Shown here piece by piece: positions 57,622-64,000 of a stretch of 64,000 nt of DNA; within the stretch, counting starts at the first letter, position 1; every line of letters starts with the position of its first letter. This stretch comes from Aphrocallistes beatrix (taxonomy: Eukaryota; Porifera; Hexactinellida; Sceptrulophora; Aphrocallistidae): assembly GCA_963281255.1 (NCBI GenBank), contig OY725506.1:62001-126000 (forward strand). Direction: 5' to 3'. Both the position numbers and the translations under genes were made by a program. A model generated the notes under the pieces. That model saw only the letters and a program-made list of their open reading frames with translations, was not told the DNA's origin and did no database searches.

Positions 57622-57734
57622 CGCAATCCGTTGCTAAGTAAAGAAAAAAATCACAATTGTGGTTTGCACCAAAACATCAATAAAATCGTTGATATTGCAA
57701 CACTTGTTATTATTTATGTTTATTTATATATACA

Positions 57735-58378
57735 GTGTACACACGTGCCAATATACTATACTTATATATACACACGTGCCAATATACTATACTTATATAT
57801 ACACACGTGCCAATATACTATACTTATATATACACACGTGACAATATACTATACTTATATATACACACGTGCCAATATACTATACTTATATATACACACG
57901 TGACAATATACTATACTTATATATACACACGTGCCAATATACTATACTTATATATACACACGTGACAATATACTATACTTATATATACACACGTGCCAAT
58001 ATACTATACTTATATATACACACGTGACAATATACTATACTTATATATACACACGTGCCAATATACTATACTTATATATACACACGTGACAATATACTAT
58101 ACTTATATATACACACGTGCCAATATACTATACTTATATATACACACGTGACAATATACTATACTTATATATACACACGTGACAATATACTATACTTATA
58201 TATACACACGTGACAATATACTATACTTATATATACACACGTGACAATATACTATACTTATATATACACACGTGACAATATACTATACTTATATATACAC
58301 ACGTGACAATATACTATACTTATATATACACACGTGACAATATACTATACTTATATATACACACGTGACAATATACTG
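57735..58378. repeat. 31-bp tandem array, 21 CACGTG boxes at exact 31-bp steps
   Basis: The unit reads CAATATACTATACTTATATA then TACACACGTG and one variable base. CACGTG boxes run from 57742 to 58362 without a slip. The base after CACGTG alternates C and A in the left two thirds (a 62-bp dimer), then is always A. Plus-strand reading frames through the array are an effect of the repeat. Confidence 0.95.
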
Positions 58379-58663
58379 TCTGCTTGATAAATATTAATTT
58401 ACTAATTCAATCTTGAAAATATTCCACTTAATAAAAATGGGGAGGGTTATAACAAACACTTCAATCATTTATTCGTAAATAAGTTATAGTACATAATATA
58501 GTATACTAACCATTCTATAACAATTAAAATGTAAGACACTAATCAAATCCCAAAATATACAAACTTAAAAAATAGTGGAACGAGAGTCTCTATTCGTAGT
58601 AAAATATTCAACTCAATTATCTATGAAGAAGATTGGTACCAAATACCTTCAACAGAAGTTTAA

Positions 58664-59269
58664 TTACGGAAGTTTAGGGAACCTACTTTGTCCAAGATTA
58701 GTTTGTCCAGGGATTTTTTTGCTCCCTGATGTATTTTGATGTCTGATAGGTCTAAAGCAGGGGTTAGTTGGGAAATTTCTGGAAGGAATGTGGTAGGGAT
58801 TTGTATCTGGAGCAGAAGCTACCGCTACATTCTCAAGAAACTCAGCACTTTCCTTAGGTGTCAGTTTCACATCCATCTTATCAATCAGCTGTTTCAAATC
58901 CCCAGAATTCCAAGCTAGTGTCAACCTAGGTTCTAGCTTGGATTCTGCTTCTAGCTTTTCAATCTTAGTATCGATATCTCGGATTATATCATTCTGAACA
59001 TCCAACAGAGTATTCTGTCCCAATTTCTGTTCTGTTATTTCACGCAACTCAGCCATTGTTTGTTTATCTTTTTCTATTTGTTTTATTTTGTTGTTGTATT
59101 CCATCTCCAATTCATCAATTTTAAGATCTAACGCGCGTTTTCGTTGATTAATTAAAGCGATAAGGTTTGAGCATTTTTGGTTTAGGTTCTCTTTCATTTC
59201 TTTAAAAATAGTTTTTTTAGGAGTTGGAACAAGAACAGAACAAACGACATCATCATCCCAATCTGACAT
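58664..59269 (-). CDS. coiled-coil family copy 10
   Basis: A single exon of 201 residues, ATG at 59269. Core: KTIFKEMKENLNQKCSNLIA, LINQRKRALDLKIDELEMEY, QNTLLDVQNDIIRDIDTKI and SGDLKQLIDKMDVKLTPKES. The tail is Asn/Pro/Ser-rich and basic (HQNTSGSKKIPGQTNLGQSR). It is a close sister of copy 11 in the N-terminal half. CCTATTTATAG lies 21 nt upstream of the ATG, followed by a shared TCAGCTGATTGAAATG. Confidence 0.8.
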   Translation of the reverse strand: MSDWDDDVVCSVLVPTPKKTIFKEMKENLNQKCSNLIALINQRKRALDLKIDELEMEYNNKIKQIEKDKQTMAELREITEQKLGQNTLLDVQNDIIRDIDTKIEKLEAESKLEPRLTLAWNSGDLKQLIDKMDVKLTPKESAEFLENVAVASAPDTNPYHIPSRNFPTNPCFRPIRHQNTSGSKKIPGQTNLGQSRFPKLP

Positions 59270-59290
59270 TTCAATCAGCTGATAAAATCA

Positions 59291-59300
59291 CTATAAATAG
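59291..59300 (-). promoter_or_regulatory. acceptor-like CTATTTATAG upstream of copy 10
   Basis: On the minus strand AATTCCTATTTATAG ends 21 nt before the start codon. The same string with the same spacing stands before copy 11, and nearly the same before copy 14 and at the exon 7 acceptor of CHEK2. Confidence 0.45.
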
Positions 59301-59601
59301 GAATTAAATATAAGAACCAACATAGCTCATCATTATTGCTTAATTAAGGTTCAATTTATTAAAAGTGTGGTTGATTGTTAACTTACAAAATATTTCCTCA
59401 TAATTTCCAGATAATGATAATCCACCACGACACTTAAATTTAAATTCATATTAACACAACAAGAAAATACACGACAATATTTAATAAAACTACAAGATAG
59501 AATAACATGAGGGATAATTCTATAATTAGCAAACACCTCAATGTGTCTGTAATATATTTTTTAAGTTAAGTGATTTTCTTCAGATGAAGCTTTCATTACC
59601 C

Positions 59602-60219
59602 TTAATAAATCGTTCTATTCGTTTTAGAAATATGTTTTTGCTTTTTCTTAAATATGGAACGCGTGTGGTCAGTTTGAGGGCCTGGATATTGGGGTGCGGT
59701 ATATAACTTCGAGATAGAACTGGAGGATGGGGGGGAAGAATTACATGTGACTATAGCGATTTTGGAGCGAGAGCGTTTCTTCGTATTTCCAGTAGATAGA
59801 AACCTGTTCTTAGGTGTTAGTTGCAAATCCATCTGACCAATGAGTAGCTTTAAACCATCAAAGTCCCAGTTTAGTGTTAAAACAAGATCTAAATGGAGTT
59901 CATACTCTTTTTCCAGATTTTTAATTTTCTTATTTATGTCACTAACTAGATCGGTTTGAACATCCAACAGAGAATTCCGCCCCAATCTCTGTTCAGTTAT
60001 TTCGCGCAAGTCCACCATTGTTTGTTTATCTTTCTCTATTTGTTTCCTTTCGTTGCTGTATTCCATCTCCAATTCATCAATTTTAAGATCTAACGCGAGT
60101 TTTCGTTGATTAATTAAAGCGATAAGGTTTGAGCATTTCTGGTTTAGGTTCTCTTTCATTTCTTTAAAAATATTTTGAGTTAATGGAATGGTCTTAACAT
60201 CGTAAAACTCTTTCGCCAT
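59602..60219 (-). CDS. coiled-coil family copy 11
   Basis: A single exon of 205 residues, ATG at 60219. Core: QNIFKEMKENLNQKCSNLIA, LINQRKLALDLKIDELEMEY, RNSLLDVQTDLVSDINKKI and FDGLKLLIGQMDLQLTPKNR. The tail is Ser/Lys/Arg-rich (KKRSRSKIAI; FKKKQKHISKTNR). The 3' and 5' flanks match those of copies 10, 12 and 13, which shows tandem duplication of whole units of about 1 kb. Confidence 0.8.
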   Translation of the reverse strand: MAKEFYDVKTIPLTQNIFKEMKENLNQKCSNLIALINQRKLALDLKIDELEMEYSNERKQIEKDKQTMVDLREITEQRLGRNSLLDVQTDLVSDINKKIKNLEKEYELHLDLVLTLNWDFDGLKLLIGQMDLQLTPKNRFLSTGNTKKRSRSKIAIVTCNSSPPSSSSISKLYTAPQYPGPQTDHTRSIFKKKQKHISKTNRTIY

Positions 60220-60240
60220 TTCAATCAGCTGATAAAGTCA

Positions 60241-60250
60241 CTATAAATAG
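60241..60250 (-). promoter_or_regulatory. acceptor-like CTATTTATAG upstream of copy 11
   Basis: Same string and 21-nt spacing to the ATG as in copy 10. Confidence 0.45.
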
Positions 60251-60515
60251 GAATTAAATGTACAAATTAACTTAGCAAACTCAGCAATATGGTTTGATGG
60301 TTGAAATTATTCTAGAAGTGTGCTTGCTGATTGTTAACTAAAATATTTCCTCATAATTGCCAGATAATGATAATCCATCACAACATTTAAATTTAAATTC
60401 AAAATTATACAACAAGAAAATACATCATTATGTTAAATAAAAAAAAATAGAACAACGTGGGGGGTAATTCTATAATTAGTCAACACCTCAATGTGTCTGT
60501 ATCAACATTGGATAA

Positions 60516-61228
60516 TTACGTGGTATCAGTGGTTGTCTTCAAACGAAGCTGGTTTTCATTACTCTTAATAATAGTCCGTACATTTCGTGTGCTTTTTTTT
60601 AATTCTTTTGTAAAACTGACTGGAGCTGTAAGTTTGGGAGCCTGGAGAGTGAAGGGTACTGTATTTCCGGAGAGAGAAGCGAAGGATGAGGAGGAGGGTC
60701 TAGTGCGTTGTGTTGTCAGGGTGGGTGCGGTATTCCTGGGGAGAGGAGAAATGGAGACGGGTTTAGAGAGTTTGGGGAAAGAACTTTTCGTCTCGTCTCC
60801 AGTAGATTGAAACTTGCTCTTGGGTGCTAGTTCCAAATCTATCAGACTAATCAGAAATTTTAAACTGTTGAAGCCCCAGTTCAATGTTAGAACAAGATCT
60901 AGATCAAGTTTAGACTCTTTTTCCAGATTTTCAATATTCTTATTTATGCCACTAACTATATCGGTTTGAACATCAAACAGAGAATTCTGTCCTAACTTCT
61001 GCTCCGTGTGTTCACGTAATCTATCAGTGTTTGTTTATCTTTTTGGAATTGTTTTATTTTGTTGTTGTATTCTATTTCCAAATCAGTTATTTTCTGAAAC
61101 AAAGCAATTTTACGTTGATTAAGTAGGGAAGTCAATTCAGAGAATTTTTGGTCCAAATTCCCTCTCATTTCTTGGAAGATATTTCTTCTAAAAGTTGGAA
61201 CATCAACATTCATCTCTACATCAGCCAT
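60516..61228 (-). pseudogene. coiled-coil family copy 12, frameshifted
   Basis: The start MADVEMNVDVPTFRRNIFQE and the first half of the coil are intact. A one-base deletion near 61018 (GATTACGTG where copy 13 has GAATTGCGTG) ends the frame soon after KDKQTLID. The remaining coil and a long tail (SISPLPRNTAPTLTTQRTRP) are open in another frame down to 60516. It is the nearest relative of copy 13, so the loss is recent. Confidence 0.8.
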
Positions 61229-61754
61229 TCAAGCAACTACAATGACAAACATATTGTGTTAAAACACGGTAAATACTGCAAGTAAATAATAACAATTTAT
61301 ATGACACTTATGTGGTTAAGTATTCAGTGGTTTATGAAGAATTTTTTAAGAGAAAATTCGTCAAATAAATAATGACATTTTATTATTATGTGACAGTTCT
61401 GTGGTTATCAAAAAAAAGTAATCAGTGGTGTGGAGGGGCCCTCTGTCGCCGGTCCTGTATAAAAGCACCGATACACTACATCTGTATGAATTGACTGAAG
61501 ATACACAAAGCGCAATGATCGCAATAATTAATCAATATTTTATCAGAGATGAGTTGGAGATCTGTGAAAAATAATAATTTACTAATTAAATCTTGAAAAT
61601 ATTATAATTGAAAATAGGAGGGGTTTCAGATAACAAATACTTAAGTCATTATATAAATACAAACATTAGCCAGTAAATCAATGTGTGTTTAACATTGGGG
61701 AATTATATCAGTGGTTTGCTTCCAATGAAGCTTTTCATTACTCTTAATAATCGT
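61229..61754. other. spacer, duplicated flank
   Basis: No gene. Stretches such as AATTTACTAATT and AATCTTGAAAATATT also occur at 58390-58440, past the 3' end of copy 10. Confidence 0.5.
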
Positions 61755-62387
61755 CTATAATTTTTCTGTAACTTTTCTGGTATTTTGTCGTACTTTATCT
61801 CTTGGTCTTTCTCTGGTTCTCCGTTTGAGTTCGAATGCATTTCGAGTCATTTCGAGGATCTGGAGATGTGCTGCATCCCTTGAAAGAGAAGTGTGTCCTG
61901 GGGGGAAGGTTGTAGGGTCATTGAAGAGAGAACTTAAAATTCCCTCATCTTCAAGTCCAGTAGATAGAGACCAGTTCTTAGGTGTTAGTTTCAAATCCAT
62001 CTGACTAATCAGCAGTTTTAAACCATCGAAGTCCCAGTTTAGTGTTAGAACAAGATCTAGATGGAGTTTAGTCTCTTTTTCCAGATTTTTAATATTCTTA
62101 TTTATGCCACTAACTATATCGGTTTGAACATAAAACAGAGAATTCTGTCCTAACTTCTGCTCTGTGTGTTCACGCAATTCTATCAGTGTTTGTTTATCTT
62201 TTTCGAACTGATTTATTTTGTTGTTGTATTCTAGTTCCAAATCATCAATTTTCTGAAACAAATCAATTTTACGTTGATTTACTAAGAAAGTCAATCCAGA
62301 GAATTTTTGGTCCAAATTCCCTCTCATTTCTTGGAAGATATTTCTTCTAAAAGTTGGAACATCAACATTCATCTCTACCTCTGCCAT
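61755..62387 (-). CDS. coiled-coil family copy 13
   Basis: A single exon of 210 residues, ATG at 62387. Start MAEVEMNVDVPTFRRNIFQE. Core: FLVNQRKIDLFQKIDDLELE, QNSLFYVQTDIVSGINKNI and FDGLKLLISQMDLKLTPKNW. The tail ends in an Arg/Lys-rich segment (FELKRRTRERPRDKVRQNTR). A TGTAG lies about 10 nt upstream of the ATG. Confidence 0.8.
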   Translation of the reverse strand: MAEVEMNVDVPTFRRNIFQEMRGNLDQKFSGLTFLVNQRKIDLFQKIDDLELEYNNKINQFEKDKQTLIELREHTEQKLGQNSLFYVQTDIVSGINKNIKNLEKETKLHLDLVLTLNWDFDGLKLLISQMDLKLTPKNWSLSTGLEDEGILSSLFNDPTTFPPGHTSLSRDAAHLQILEMTRNAFELKRRTRERPRDKVRQNTRKVTEKL

Positions 62388-62692
62388 TCAAGCAACTACA
62401 ATGACAAATATTTTGTGTTAAAACGGTAAATACTGCATTGTCAAGTAAATAATAACATGTTTATTTATATGTGTGACACTTGTGTGGTTTAAGCCATCTT
62501 GGTGTAAATTTGTTTTATGAAGAAAGAGAGCGTTAACACAAAATAAAATAAATAAACAAACAAACAAACAGTAAAATGATTGGTTAATTCTCGTATGAAT
62601 ATTAATTGAGACAAATACAATTAAGCTAAACATAAGTGTCATTAGTAAGGTATTCAGAGGGAATATTTGGGGATACTTTTGGTTGTCATGTG

Positions 62693-63253
62693 TTAGTCCT
62701 TCTTTTTCGTGGATGGTATTTTCGTACTTGTTTTCTTGCAGGTTTTGTAGGTTCTGGGTGAGGAGAGGGGTAGAGATGGATCATAGAGTTGTCCAGGAGA
62801 AAAGGACGCATTAGTCAAGGTGTAAAGTGGTCCCCCAAAGACAGGAAGTGGCACACTGTTCCTACTCAGTGTCACGTCTGTCTGGTGGATCAGCTGCTTC
62901 AAAGCCTCAAGGTCAAGTGTCAAGTGGAGTTCTAATTTCATCTCTTCTTCCAGCTGTTTTATTTTCTTCGCTAGAGTGCCAAATATTTCGATTTGGACCT
63001 CTAACAGAGAATTGTGGTTTAATTGTTGTTGTGTGTATTTACGTAATTGAAGCATTTGTTGTTTATCTTTCTGTATTTGTTTGTTTCTGTTGTTGAATTC
63101 GATCTCCAACTCATCGATCTTATTATCCAACATGCGCTTACGGGCATTCACCACAGAACCAAGCTCTGAGAATTTCTGGCACAAAGTCTCTCTCATTTCT
63201 TGAAAAATATTATTTTTAGAAGTTGGACTGGCCACAACAGACTTTTCTGCCAT
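62693..63253 (-). CDS. coiled-coil family copy 14
   Basis: A single exon of 186 residues, ATG at 63253. It is the most diverged intact copy: NNIFQEMRETLCQKFSELGS, VVNARKRMLDNKIDELEIEF, HNSLLEVQIEIFGTLAKKI and LEALKQLIHQTDVTLSRNSV. The tail is Pro/Ser-rich and ends KKTSTKIPSTKKKD. It lies at the edge of the cluster, next to the START gene. Confidence 0.8.
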   Translation of the reverse strand: MAEKSVVASPTSKNNIFQEMRETLCQKFSELGSVVNARKRMLDNKIDELEIEFNNRNKQIQKDKQQMLQLRKYTQQQLNHNSLLEVQIEIFGTLAKKIKQLEEEMKLELHLTLDLEALKQLIHQTDVTLSRNSVPLPVFGGPLYTLTNASFSPGQLYDPSLPLSSPRTYKTCKKTSTKIPSTKKKD

Positions 63254-63277
63254 TTAATCAGCTGTTAAGACACTATT

Positions 63278-63287
63278 CTATAAATAG
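63278..63287 (-). promoter_or_regulatory. acceptor-like CTATTTATAG upstream of copy 14
   Basis: On the minus strand TTTAATTCTATTTATAG ends 24 nt before the start codon. The 20-nt context is the same as at the exon 7 acceptor of CHEK2 (36912-36931). Confidence 0.45.
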
Positions 63288-63509
63288 AATTAAACATTCG
63301 TTGACGAATATTATTGATACAAAACTTGAACGAAGATGTTTACTGTTTATTCAATCTTGATAGATAAAGCAAATATATATATTGATAAACAACAACAAAT
63401 AAAAATGAAAAAAATGAACACATCTCTGAAATTATTCTAAAAATAGCAACACAAACCAATATCAACACCGCACTCTTCACTCCAAACGAACCACAAACAA
63501 AACAGCCAA

Positions 63510-64000
63510 TCAGAGTTTAGGAACCTTGTCCTCCTCCTTGAAGAAGTATTTCCCCGGGTTTTCGGGGCTGTGTGTCTGCAGGATATCCCTCAGGTTGGCC
63601 ATGAGGTAAGGGCGCCTGTTTACAATCGTGTTTATGAGGTAAGAAGGCAGATACCCTTTCATGTCCGCCGCACTCACACTCGTGACAACGCAGGAATTCG
63701 GGTCTGCTCCAGCTGATTTAATGAGGACACCCCCGAACGAGTAGCCCCTTACGAACCCCGGGTTTTCCGGGATCATTTCGTCCGGTAGCGACACGAATAA
63801 AGTGACGCGTGTGTCGGGGTCCAGAAAGTAACACTTGTAGACGATGATGAACTCCCGGTTGGACACGGGCCAGGGGAGGGAGTATACGATGCGGTGCACC
63901 GACACATCGGGCGCTAGTTCCTGCAGGCACTCTGTGGAGGAGCAGAAGCCGTCCATCACCACGTTGTTGCGCGGGTCCATGCAGAACCGCCAGATCTTGT
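63510..64000 (-). CDS. START-domain lipid-transfer protein, 5' part outside window
   Basis: An open frame from the window edge to a stop at 63510, about 163 residues of C-terminal sequence. START domains bind a lipid or sterol in a deep pocket and move it between membranes. Seen here are the strands and C-terminal helix of the fold: VHRIVYSLPWPVSNREFIIV, DPDTRVTLFVSLPDEM, VRGYSFGGVLIKSAG, and MKGYLPSYLINTIVNRRPYL. The pattern VSNREF and the KGYLPSYLIN helix are typical of the PCTP/STARD group. The frame continues upstream past the Met at 63980 (KIWRFC before it), so that Met is not taken as the start. GC-rich, unlike the cluster beside it. Confidence 0.85.
   Translation of the reverse strand, partial: KIWRFCMDPRNNVVMDGFCSSTECLQELAPDVSVHRIVYSLPWPVSNREFIIVYKCYFLDPDTRVTLFVSLPDEMIPENPGFVRGYSFGGVLIKSAGADPNSCVVTSVSAADMKGYLPSYLINTIVNRRPYLMANLRDILQTHSPENPGKYFFKEEDKVPKL

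Noticed and set aside
57631-57965. Plus-strand frame with Tyr/Ile/Thr repeats
   Set aside because: Translation of the 31-bp CACGTG array; the period is not a multiple of three and the frame is open only because the unit lacks stops.

Overview
The window reads as a piece of a compact animal genome, most likely from a non-bilaterian such as a sponge. It has spliced genes with many introns of only 58-160 nt, AT-rich spacers, and clear animal orthologues (TNPO3, CHEK2, AIF1, RBM8A, TOMM7, TENT2/GLD2, a NUDT6-like Nudix protein, a START protein). It also has a GABA-B-like class C receptor and a NACHT-LRR protein. The sponge guess is an inference from gene content, not a proof. All exon models below were built by eye from splice signals, reading phase and remembered family sequences; no search was run.

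Layout. 1-3.5 kb: the 3' part of a COA1/TIM21-like mitochondrial protein gene (+), an unrecognised multi-exon gene (+), and single-exon RBM8A (-). 4.4-9.1 kb: a 13-exon GLD2-type poly(A) polymerase (-). 9.2-12.5 kb: no supported gene. 12.5-28.4 kb: a complete 30-exon TNPO3 gene (-). Its three longest introns each hold an intronless gene on the same strand: a class C GPCR, a NUDT6-like hydrolase and a coiled-coil protein. 30.0-33.4 kb: a single-exon NACHT-LRR gene (-). 36.1-43.5 kb: TOMM7, CHEK2 (7 exons) and AIF1 (2 exons), all (-). CHEK2 introns 2 and 3 are filled by tandem arrays whose monomers look like the 3' splice site that ends the intron.

44-63.3 kb: a tandem cluster, all (-), of about 16 copies of one small coiled-coil gene. 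Ten reading frames are intact, one is an internal-deletion form, two or three are frameshifted or rearranged, and the rest are relics. The shared core of about 120 residues resembles the coiled-coil of TRIM-type proteins but has no RING or B-box, and the tails diverge strongly. One copy has a perfect in-phase splice donor facing a GC-rich acidic exon, which suggests a chimeric gene. A Tc1/mariner-type DD37E transposon with perfect inverted repeats, a 21-copy array carrying one CACGTG box every 31 bp, and a MITE-like repeat lie inside the cluster. The window ends inside a START-domain gene (-).

The genes do not form one pathway. Most are housekeeping: mRNA export marking, SR-protein import, mitochondrial import, checkpoint signalling. 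The points of biological interest are the nested same-strand genes, intron growth by amplification of splice-acceptor sequence, and the young, fast-changing coiled-coil family.
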